This document shows positions 29,350-36,497 of a stretch of DNA of 64,000 nucleotides, in pieces. The translations under genes were made by a program, and so were the position numbers. How positions within the stretch are numbered: the stretch's first letter is position 1; every line of letters begins with the position of its first letter. The DNA lies in NCBI RefSeq assembly GCF_002909445.1, contig NZ_PPXC01000008.1, positions 1 to 64,000 of the forward strand, given 5' to 3'. Source of the DNA: Arthrobacter glacialis. GTDB lineage: Bacteria > Actinomycetota > Actinomycetes > Actinomycetales > Micrococcaceae. The notes beneath the pieces were generated by a model. The model ran no database searches and was not told the DNA's origin. It saw nothing but the letters and a program-made list of their open reading frames with translations.

Positions 29350-29831
29350 TCGTTTTCCCTAGCAACTGTGAAGAAGTCAACGACCGTGCTGCGTGCGTCG
29401 GCTTGGGCGCTGGTGTCACGCTCTTTCTGGCCGCGCTCAAGCGGCTCGATCACTTCGGCGAGAACCCGGGCACGTTGCTCGGGGGCAAGCAGCAGCGCAT
29501 CAAAGATGGCGGCGAGTCCGGCGTGTTCGGGGTGGCTTCCCAGCACATACGATGTGCCAATCACGTCCTCGATCCCGATTCCGCTCAGCAACACGGTGGC
29601 CCTCGTTATCGTTGCCTCACCCAAGTTGAAGCGATCGCCGGTGCCACCAATCCGGCCCTGCACCATGACGAGTCCGGCTTCCGGCGCCCGCAGATACGTG
29701 ACCTCCGGCTGTTCCTTCCAGTCTGACCACAGCATTTCCAGATCGGCCTGCGTGGCTCCCGAGAGCACTCGCGCGGCCCGTCGTCGTTCATCTGGAGCAA
29801 GCCCGTATGCGGCGCTCTCCTGCGCAGTCAC
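29346..29831 (-). CDS. phnG: C-P lyase core subunit PhnG
   Basis: PhnG is the 161-residue small core subunit. Conserved segments are RRRAARVLSGATQADLEMLW, VTYLRAPEAGLVMVQGRIGGTGDRFNLGEATITRATV, and GTSYVLGSHPEHAGLAAIFDALL. It starts at GTG 29831, with AAGGA about 10 bases upstream; an ATG at 29848 is out of frame. It is the first gene of the leftward phn operon, divergent from phnF. Confidence 0.93.
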   Translation of the reverse strand: MTAQESAAYGLAPDERRRAARVLSGATQADLEMLWSDWKEQPEVTYLRAPEAGLVMVQGRIGGTGDRFNLGEATITRATVLLSGIGIEDVIGTSYVLGSHPEHAGLAAIFDALLLAPEQRARVLAEVIEPLERGQKERDTSAQADARSTVVDFFTVARENE

Positions 29832-29865
29832 AATGCAATGTCCTTCATGGCTGACCCTTCTCGAA

Positions 29866-29887
29866 GTTATCTATTTATCTAGACAAC
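29866..29887. promoter_or_regulatory. Candidate PhnF operator in the phnG-phnF gap
   Basis: GTTATCTA at 29866-29873 is mirrored by TAGACAAC at 29880-29887 (7 of 8 pairs, 6-base spacer). The site lies 35 bases before the phnG start, where a GntR/HutC-type repressor could block the phn operon. PhnF of the same family is known to be autoregulatory in other actinobacteria. Binding is inferred. Confidence 0.5.
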
Positions 29888-29988
29888 TTCAATTTTATGC
29901 ACGTAGAATCTAGGGAAGTGGACTTTCTGGGGAACAGGAAGGAAAGCACTGGATGAACTTTGGGTAAACCGAGCAGGGAGACGGCACA

Positions 29989-30741
29989 GTGACAGAATTT
30001 GAGTTAGGCTCGCGATCAAACAGCGGATATTCAGCGTGGCGCCTAATCACGGAGGAGTTGCGCGGCGAAATCGCCGAAAATCGGTTGCGAGCGGGAGATC
30101 ACCTGCCCACTGAGAACATGCTGGCCGAGCGGTACAGCGTCAATCGACACACCGCACGGCAAGCCATCGCAGCCCTGGTCGAGGACGGATTAGTCGAGTC
30201 TCAGCGGGGCAGTGGTACTTTCGTGACCAGCGAACCTGCACGCTTGCACCAGATCGGCTTACGTACTCGACTAACAAGAAGCCTCGGCGATGATGGCAGC
30301 GCCTCGGCGAGCAGCCGCGTGTTGAGCAGCACCATCGAGGAGGCCCCGGAGGATATTGCGCGTCGGCTCGGGCTCCCCCACCGAAAGGCAATCCGCGTCG
30401 AGACCACTCGCTCGACGGGCGGGCTACACATCGCGGTGGGTACGCACTGGTTCGACGTCGAGCGGCTACCGGACATCGCGACAGCACTACGGCGCACCGG
30501 ATCGGTCACGGCGGCGCTGCGTGCCTGCGGCATAGAGGACTATGTGCGAACCTCTACCGTCGTTGGCGCCCGGCACGCAACGGCATCCGAGGCAGAACTA
30601 CTTTCTTTACGGCCCGGCGCGATCGTGCTTGTCACCGAGGCACTCGACGGCCTGCCCGACGGCACTCCACTGCAGCACCTCGTCACTCGCTTCGCCGCCC
30701 AGCACGTGCGGCTGGACATCGAGCACCCTAGCGCTGACTAA
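29989..30741 (+). CDS. phnF: PhnF, GntR/HutC-family regulator of phosphonate use
   Basis: This 250-residue regulator has an N-terminal winged helix (WRLITEELRGEIAENRLRAGDHLPTENMLAERYSVNRHTARQAIAALVEDGLVESQRGSGTFV). The C-terminal UTRA effector domain runs from about residue 95 (RRLGLPHRKAIRVETTRS, IAVGTHWFDVERLPDI, TASEAELLSLRPGAIVLVTEALDG). It is divergent from phnG, with 157 bp between the start codons. It starts at GTG 29989 with a weak GGAGA site upstream. No phosphonate ABC transporter (phnCDE) is in the window. Confidence 0.88.
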   Translation: MTEFELGSRSNSGYSAWRLITEELRGEIAENRLRAGDHLPTENMLAERYSVNRHTARQAIAALVEDGLVESQRGSGTFVTSEPARLHQIGLRTRLTRSLGDDGSASASSRVLSSTIEEAPEDIARRLGLPHRKAIRVETTRSTGGLHIAVGTHWFDVERLPDIATALRRTGSVTAALRACGIEDYVRTSTVVGARHATASEAELLSLRPGAIVLVTEALDGLPDGTPLQHLVTRFAAQHVRLDIEHPSAD

Positions 30742-30765
30742 ACTAGCGCAGCCTAAAACAGGCGC

Positions 30766-31130
30766 TCAGGTCTTCAGAGGCAGGGCTGGTTCAAATGCTG
30801 TGAGTGTCCGCTCGGCCAGTCCGAAGGACAACGTCATACCCACACCTGAAGTAACCGAGAACGACGGCGTTCCAGCGGACGCTTCTGCGCTCGTGGCGAT
30901 CAGCCATGCGGCGAGGTTTGCGACGGTGGGGCGTGGATCCCCAGGAAGATCGTCTCTTAACCAGGCACCGCCATGGATACTGTCAGCATCCGGCCGGTCC
31001 TGCTGGCACTCTCGCCCACGATCAGTCGCATTGGTCGTTATAGGCCACTGAATGCCGCCGTTTTGTTGGCGGCTGCATCGGGAAACGGGCTGAAGTTACG
31101 AGCAATGTACGATTGCTCGAACGCTTCGGG
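30766..31130 (-). pseudogene. Decayed minus-strand reading frames behind phnF
   Basis: A minus-strand frame ending at the TGA 30768-30766 reads SFSVTSGVGMTLSFGLAERTL, then TAFEPALPLKT. This resembles the C-terminal tail of FAD-dependent oxidoreductases found in some phosphonate operons. Further upstream a shifted frame reads FEQSYIARNFSPFPDAAANK before a stop. No start, no length and no complete domain can be defined, so it is described as a probable gene remnant. Family assignment is weak. Confidence 0.35.
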
Positions 31131-31153
31131 ACTTGTGCGTTCATGGCCGAATG

Positions 31154-31240
31154 CCCCTGCAAACAGGGGGTCAAGCGTGCCCAAGGTGGGATTCGAGCCG
31201 GATCCAAACCCGCACAAACAAGGGGAAGTAGCTGGGATGA
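31154..31240 (-). repeat. tRNA 3'-end-like repeat with hairpin, copy A
   Basis: The unit consists of CCCCTG/CAGGGG (31154-31169) followed by GCCCAAGGTGGGATTCGA, ending at 31196. Read on the minus strand it is a tRNA T-loop (TCGAATCCC), a 3' acceptor strand ending TTGGGC, and then a terminator-like hairpin. Homology with copy C continues past the core (AACCC, ACAAACAA, GGGGAAGT) to about 31240. No tRNA 5' half is present. Confidence 0.7.
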
Positions 31241-31302
31241 AGGACCTTGCGCATGCATACGGACAGTGACTCTTGTGTGTGTGGCAGATCCATGGGCGCG
31301 CC

Positions 31303-31358
31303 AAATAGTGATTGGGTGCCACTAATTCTGATATGATGACTTTATAAAGTCACTATTT
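31303..31358. promoter_or_regulatory. Nested palindromes upstream of the ArsR-family gene
   Basis: TGACTTTATAAAGTCA (31337-31352) is a perfect 16-bp palindrome. It overlaps a wider inverted repeat, AAATAGTGA (31303-31311) with TCACTATTT (31350-31358). They lie 34-89 bases before the ArsR start. AT-rich palindromes over the promoter are typical ArsR/SmtB operators, so autoregulation of the whole operon is likely. Confidence 0.7.
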
Positions 31359-31391
31359 CGTTCCCTTGCAGTGACACCCAGGAGCAGAGCT

Positions 31392-31757
31392 ATGGCATTC
31401 GAGAATGACGAAAGACCCCTGTACGAGATCAAGGCAAACCTCTTCAAGGGGCTCGCCCACCCCTACCGAATTCGGGTCTTGGAAATCCTTGCCGGCGTTA
31501 GCGAGGCACCTGTCTCAGACATGATTAGTGCCACTGGCCTTGAGGCCTCGCATCTCTCCCAACATCTCTCGGTGCTACGCCGCTACGGGCTGGTGGTGTC
31601 CGAACGGCGAGCTAGCGTTGTCTACTACCGTCTGGCGTTCCCTCAAGTAGCAGACTTACTGCAGGTTGCCCGTGCATTGCTTTCAGAATTGCTGCAAGAT
31701 TCGCAGCGTCACCAGAGTTCCGCCTTGGCGTTGCCGGCGATTTCTTCTGTTCGATGA
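31392..31757 (+). CDS. ArsR-family winged-helix regulator without cysteines
   Basis: This 121-residue ArsR/SmtB-fold regulator reads IKANLFKGLAHPYRIRVLEILAG, MISATGLEASHLSQHLSVLRRYGLVVSERRASVVYYRL. ATG 31392 is preferred because AGGAG lies 7 bases upstream; GTG 31371 would add MTPRSRA without a ribosome site. There is no cysteine in the protein, so the classic thiol metal-sensing sites are absent. Its signal may be another ion, redox state or a small anion. It overlaps the SulP start (ATGA). Confidence 0.9.
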   Translation: MAFENDERPLYEIKANLFKGLAHPYRIRVLEILAGVSEAPVSDMISATGLEASHLSQHLSVLRRYGLVVSERRASVVYYRLAFPQVADLLQVARALLSELLQDSQRHQSSALALPAISSVR

Positions 31758-33403
31758 CGTCCCCATCGAGGTCGTTGCGATCGTTGCTGCCAAACCGTCA
31801 GGACTATCGCGAGCTTGGTCGGAGTTGGCGCGGTGACCTGGTTGCTGGCGTCACAGTGGGCATCGTAGCGCTTCCTTTGGCTTTGGCATTCGGTGTGAGC
31901 TCCGGGGCAGGTGCCGCTGCCGGTTTGATCACGGCAATCGTGGCCGGGCTGGTCGCTGCAGTGTTCGGCGGTTCGAATGTCCAAGTGTCGGGGCCTACAG
32001 GAGCGATGGTGGTGGTGCTCGCGCCCATTGTGGTCAGCCACGGCGTCGCCTCTGTGATGGTTATCAGTGTCCTTGCAGGTATTATCGTCCTGCTCGCCGG
32101 CGTACTGCGCCTGGGACGCACCGTGAGCTACATTCCCTGGCCGGTCATTGAGGGGTTCACGGTCGGTATTGGGGCAATAATCTTCCTTCAACAGGTTCCC
32201 GCAGCTGTCGGTGTGAGCGGTGCCGGACACAGCACCAACGCTGTGGTTGCCGCTGTCGAGTCTGCTCTGGACGCGGACTGGCCAACAGCGCTTTTCCCCT
32301 TGGCCACCGTAGCGGCTATCGCAGTCATCATGCTGCTGTTGAGCCGTGTAAGCGGCCGCCTCCCGGCATCTTTCATCGCGATCGTGGCCGTAACCCTTCT
32401 CGCCTCCCTGTTCGGCGGGCGGCTAGACACCATCGGGGAACTGCCCCATTCGCTGCCGTTGCCGGCACTCCCGGCGATCACCTCGGGAAGTCTGCTCGCC
32501 CTGCTGGGTCCTGCATTCGCCGTGGCAGCCTTGGCCGCTATCGAATCGCTGCTCTCGGCCAGGGTCGCTGCGTCAATGACGGACACGGGCCCCTACAACG
32601 CTGATCGTGAACTCGTAGGGCAAGGTCTCGCCTCGATCGCGTCGGGGTTCTTTGGCGGGATGCCCGCCACTGGCGCCATTGCCCGAACGGCCGTCAATGT
32701 CCGCTCCGGTGGGCGAACCCGGGCGTCTGCGATCGTGCACTCGCTAGCTCTCCTCGCCGTCGTGTACGTGGCAGCAAACGTGGTCGCAGTGATCCCGTTG
32801 GCCGCACTCTCAGGGGTCCTCATGGTCACGGCAGCCAGGATGATCTCCCCCTCAATCATTAAACAGGTGCTGCGATCGACCCGATCAGACGCGATGGTAT
32901 TTGTCATCACGGCGATCATTACGGTGAGTTTTGATCTCATCGTCGCCGTCGGTATCGGCATCGCAGTGGCCGCGTTCTTCGCGCTGCGCGCCCTCAGCGC
33001 CGCCAGCGGTGTTCACCGGGAGGAATTGGACGGTACCCCTACTACCGGCGACGAACGGATTGCACTGTTCCGGATCGATGGCTCCTTGTTCTTCGGAGCC
33101 GCCGAGCGAATCCTCGAGCGCATCAACGCTCACGAAGGTATCGAGGTGGTTATTTTGCGCCTTTCCCAACTCCAACTCATCGATGCCACCGGCGCTCACA
33201 CCCTCACCGAACTCGTGACCGCCCTTGAGCGGCGCGGGGTCACGGTTCTCATCAAGGGAATCAGGGCTGAACATCTGCCAGTCCTCGAGCGACTCGGCGC
33301 CGTCGACTCGCTCCGCCACCCCAACCATCTCTTCGACGAACTGGAGCCCACTATCGCCCACGCCCGATCCCACATCGGCCGAACGGCGAGCGCCCGCGCA
33401 TGA
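31754..33403 (+). CDS. SulP-family anion transporter with STAS domain
   Basis: This 549-residue membrane transporter for an inorganic anion (sulfate, bicarbonate or similar) has the SulP core RGDLVAGVTVGIVALPLALAFGVSSGAGAAAGLITAIVAG and the SGPTGAM segment (about residue 75). There are ~12 hydrophobic helices, then a cytosolic STAS domain from about residue 430 (FRIDGSLFFGAAERILERI, VVILRLSQLQLIDATGAHTLTELV). The substrate cannot be told from the sequence. Its genes are coupled on both sides by 4-base overlaps, to an ArsR regulator and a multicopper oxidase. Confidence 0.92.
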   Translation: MTSPSRSLRSLLPNRQDYRELGRSWRGDLVAGVTVGIVALPLALAFGVSSGAGAAAGLITAIVAGLVAAVFGGSNVQVSGPTGAMVVVLAPIVVSHGVASVMVISVLAGIIVLLAGVLRLGRTVSYIPWPVIEGFTVGIGAIIFLQQVPAAVGVSGAGHSTNAVVAAVESALDADWPTALFPLATVAAIAVIMLLLSRVSGRLPASFIAIVAVTLLASLFGGRLDTIGELPHSLPLPALPAITSGSLLALLGPAFAVAALAAIESLLSARVAASMTDTGPYNADRELVGQGLASIASGFFGGMPATGAIARTAVNVRSGGRTRASAIVHSLALLAVVYVAANVVAVIPLAALSGVLMVTAARMISPSIIKQVLRSTRSDAMVFVITAIITVSFDLIVAVGIGIAVAAFFALRALSAASGVHREELDGTPTTGDERIALFRIDGSLFFGAAERILERINAHEGIEVVILRLSQLQLIDATGAHTLTELVTALERRGVTVLIKGIRAEHLPVLERLGAVDSLRHPNHLFDELEPTIAHARSHIGRTASARA

Positions 33404-34929
33404 GCACCGCCGCCAGCAATACCCATGAGCCGTCGGCAGAGGGCCCGCCGCCGATCCAGATCAAACGACGAACGTTCCTGCTGGGCATAGGCGCGCTCGG
33501 CGCCGCTGGTGGGATTGGTTATTGGATTAGGGAGCGGCAACCGGACAGCCCAGGGCTTTCATTTGCCACTCCCCTGCGTGTTCCGCCGCTGTTGGACTCG
33601 GAGATGATCGACGGCGAACGGGTGTTCCGCTTGAACGCGCAGGCGGGAGCAACCGAGCTCGTACCCGGCGTCTCATCCGCGACGATGGGGTTCAACGGCG
33701 CCCACCTGGGCCCCACCTTGCGTGCTGCTCACGGGGAAAAGGTACGCATCCACGTCACCAACGAGCTGACAGTTCCGACCACCGCACATTGGCATGGCAT
33801 GGTGCTGCCCGCCAGCCAGGACGGCACCGCACATCAAAGCATCAGCCCAACTGCAACGTGGACAGCCGCCTGGCAGATCGAGCAACCCGCAGCGACCCTC
33901 TGGTATCACCCTCATCCACACGGGCAGACCGAGTTGCAGGTCAGCCGAGGCATGGCAGGGCTCTTTCTTATCGACGACGAGGCACCCCCTGGCCTGCCCG
34001 CGGAATACGGCGTGGACGATGTCCCCCTGATCATTCAGGACGTCACGGTCCAGTCCGGAGGCCAACGTCCGGGGACACCCACCACTACGCCCATCGGGCG
34101 GATAGGTAACACGGTGATCGTCAACGGCACGTACGAACCGCACTTTGTGGCATCCACCAGTTTGGTGCGCTTACGTATCCTCAACGCCTCGGCAGCGCGC
34201 TGCTACAACCTTGAGCTCTCGACACGGGACGTGTTTCATCTCGTGGGCACCGATGGCGGCCTTCTTCCGGCGCCGGTGCCGCTGAGTCAGTTGCTGCTCT
34301 CCCCCGCCGAACGTGCCGAAGTAGTCATAACGGTGCCCCCAGACGCCGACCTGGTGCTTCGCTCCGTTCCACACGATCTTGGCATGAGCCGTGGGGACAA
34401 TGTCACTTCTGGAGCCGAGGACACCTTTGGAATTCTGCGCATCACCAGAGCGAACGACGTCACCACAAGCGAGTTGCCGGCGAGGCTGCCGGCCGCAGCA
34501 CACCCTACGCGCGCAGCCGCCGTCGACCGTCATTTTATGCTCGGTGATACGACGATCAACGGAAAGTCCATGGACATGGTCCGCATTGATACGGTGATCG
34601 CGGCCGGCTCAACCGAGACTTGGTTGATCGAGAACACCTCGAGGCGCGCCCATAATTTCCATATCCACGGAACTCAGTTCATCGTCAACACAGAGAATGG
34701 TGAAAGCCCCGCGCCCCGGAATCGAGGGTGGAAGGACACCATCTTCATTGCCCCGGGGAGCACCGCCGAGCTGACCGTCCCGTTCAGCGCCTACGCTGAC
34801 CCAACGACCCCTTACATGTACCACTGCCATATGCTCTGGCATGAAGATCAAGGCATGATGGCCCAGTACGTCCTCACCAACGGGAAACCCGCAGCGGCAC
34901 CTTTGCACAACGGCGACATGCACCATTGA
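33400..34929 (+). CDS. Multicopper oxidase, Tat-exported (CueO/bilirubin-oxidase-like)
   Basis: This 509-residue three-cupredoxin oxidase has all copper motifs visible: HWHG at 130-133, WYHPHPHG with H170/H172/H174, HNFHIHG (T3/T1 histidines) and HCHMLWHEDQGM at 475-486. In the last motif C476, H481 and M486 bind T1 copper. The N-terminus KRRTFLLGIGALGAAGGIG (22-40) is a twin-arginine signal. The closest functional types oxidise Cu(I), Mn(II) or phenolics; which one is unknown. It starts at ATG 33400, overlapping the SulP stop. Operon linkage to an anion transporter is unusual. Confidence 0.93.
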   Translation: MSTAASNTHEPSAEGPPPIQIKRRTFLLGIGALGAAGGIGYWIRERQPDSPGLSFATPLRVPPLLDSEMIDGERVFRLNAQAGATELVPGVSSATMGFNGAHLGPTLRAAHGEKVRIHVTNELTVPTTAHWHGMVLPASQDGTAHQSISPTATWTAAWQIEQPAATLWYHPHPHGQTELQVSRGMAGLFLIDDEAPPGLPAEYGVDDVPLIIQDVTVQSGGQRPGTPTTTPIGRIGNTVIVNGTYEPHFVASTSLVRLRILNASAARCYNLELSTRDVFHLVGTDGGLLPAPVPLSQLLLSPAERAEVVITVPPDADLVLRSVPHDLGMSRGDNVTSGAEDTFGILRITRANDVTTSELPARLPAAAHPTRAAAVDRHFMLGDTTINGKSMDMVRIDTVIAAGSTETWLIENTSRRAHNFHIHGTQFIVNTENGESPAPRNRGWKDTIFIAPGSTAELTVPFSAYADPTTPYMYHCHMLWHEDQGMMAQYVLTNGKPAAAPLHNGDMHH

Positions 34930-35027
34930 TGGCTCCCTTAACCTTTCCCAGCCAGCAGTGACCTTAGCCTCTAGTGATGCCGCAGCGTGAGCCACACAGT
35001 GGTAGTTGACGAAAGAGGTGCGATGGC

Positions 35028-36497
35028 ATGACGAGCAATTCAGTGGTTGACGGCTCGAAGCGACCTTCAGGCAACACTCAAGGTGGAGCGGCTGGGTTTG
35101 TGGTGGCGCTGGTGCTTGGCACGTTGCTGGCATTGTTTGGTGCCGGCGGGGTCATCGGTGGCGTGGCCTCGGCGGTGGTGAGTTCACAGCAGGGATCAGA
35201 GGGCTACTTCACTTCCGAGGCGCGTGAATTCGCCACCACCTCCTATGCGCTCTCCTCTCCCCCGGCCCAGCTTGGCGTCGAGTCGATTCCCTTTGACCTT
35301 GGCAGCATCCGGCTGAGTGCCGAGTCCGCTGCGCCCGGGGGCCAGGTATTCATTGGCATTGGCCCCAAGGCGGAAGTGGAGAGCTATCTCAACGGTGTGC
35401 ACACAACAGTCATTACCGGCGTCGAAACTCGGCCGTTCCGGGTGAGCTACAGCGATGTTCCCGGCCAAGCCGCACCGGAGCTGCCCGGGGAGCAAAGTTT
35501 TTGGGCAGTGCAAGCATCCGGGACCGGTACACAGCAAGTCACCATGGACCTGCGCAGTGGTGATTGGGTCATGGTGATCATGAACGCCGATGCCAGCCCG
35601 GGTGTCACCGTCAACATGGCGGCCGGGTTCCACTCCGAGTTGTTTGGAGCAATCACACCGGCGTTGTTGACTGGCGGGGTGGCAGCCTTGATCATCGGGG
35701 CTGGCTTGATCGCCTTGGGTGCCGTGGGCCTGGGCAGACGGCACCCGTCATCCCGGCAGCCAGTGCCTGACAATCCGGTCACGGGCGACGGCGTGTCCCC
35801 GAGCGAGCATGCCTACGCGAAAGGATATCCGGCGAGACTCACCGGGCAACTTGACCCGCAGCTGTCTCGGGGGTTGTGGCTAGTCAAATGGCTTCTGGCT
35901 TTGCCGCACATGATCGTCTTGTTTTTCCTGTGGTGCGCCGTGGTCATCACCACAATCTTTGCCGGCTTCGCCATCCTGTTCACCGGCCGCTACCCCCGCG
36001 CTCTCTTCAACTTCAACGTCGGAGTCCTGAGATGGAGCTGGCGGGTGACGTTCTACGCCTACTCGGCGTTAGCCACCGACAAGTACCCACCATTCACCCT
36101 TGCCGCCACCGAGTATCCCGCCGATTTCGAGGTTGACTATCCCCGTCAACTCTCCCGTGGACTAGTGCTGGTCAAGTGGTGGCTCTTGGTGCTCCCCCAC
36201 CTGCTGGTCGTAGCCATATTCACCAGTGCTGCGTGGTCCATGTGGGGCCAGAGCGGTGATTGGCAATCGGACTACGGCCATAGGGTCGGGTTCTCCCTGC
36301 TCGGCATTCTGGTGCTCATTGCCGCCGTCGGACTCTTGTTCACAGGGCGATACCAACGACCACTCTTTGATCTCATCATGGGCATCAACCGGTGGATCTA
36401 CCGCGTCGCCAGCTATGCCCTCCTGCTGCGGGATGAGTACCCGCCTTTCCGCCTGGATCAGGGCCCTGATGAGCCGGTCAAGGCGGACCACCACTGA
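35028..36497 (+). CDS. DUF4389 membrane protein
   Basis: This 489-residue integral membrane protein has an N-terminal helix, a ~150-residue extracytoplasmic region, a second helix (about 215-240) and two tandem DUF4389 modules. Each module has YPARLTGQLDPQLSRGLWLVKWLLALPHMIV-type sequence, then LFTGRYPRALFNFNVGVLRWSWRV, then a YPPF tail. Function of the domain is unknown. GAGGTG precedes ATG 35028. The stop overlaps the UbiB start (TGATG), so the two are probably co-translated and functionally linked. Confidence 0.85.
   Translation: MTSNSVVDGSKRPSGNTQGGAAGFVVALVLGTLLALFGAGGVIGGVASAVVSSQQGSEGYFTSEAREFATTSYALSSPPAQLGVESIPFDLGSIRLSAESAAPGGQVFIGIGPKAEVESYLNGVHTTVITGVETRPFRVSYSDVPGQAAPELPGEQSFWAVQASGTGTQQVTMDLRSGDWVMVIMNADASPGVTVNMAAGFHSELFGAITPALLTGGVAALIIGAGLIALGAVGLGRRHPSSRQPVPDNPVTGDGVSPSEHAYAKGYPARLTGQLDPQLSRGLWLVKWLLALPHMIVLFFLWCAVVITTIFAGFAILFTGRYPRALFNFNVGVLRWSWRVTFYAYSALATDKYPPFTLAATEYPADFEVDYPRQLSRGLVLVKWWLLVLPHLLVVAIFTSAAWSMWGQSGDWQSDYGHRVGFSLLGILVLIAAVGLLFTGRYQRPLFDLIMGINRWIYRVASYALLLRDEYPPFRLDQGPDEPVKADHH

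Noticed and set aside
31392-31757. Calling the ArsR-family protein an arsenic or zinc sensor
   Set aside because: It has no cysteine and the neighbouring genes are not metal-resistance genes, so a metal-specific name is unsupported.
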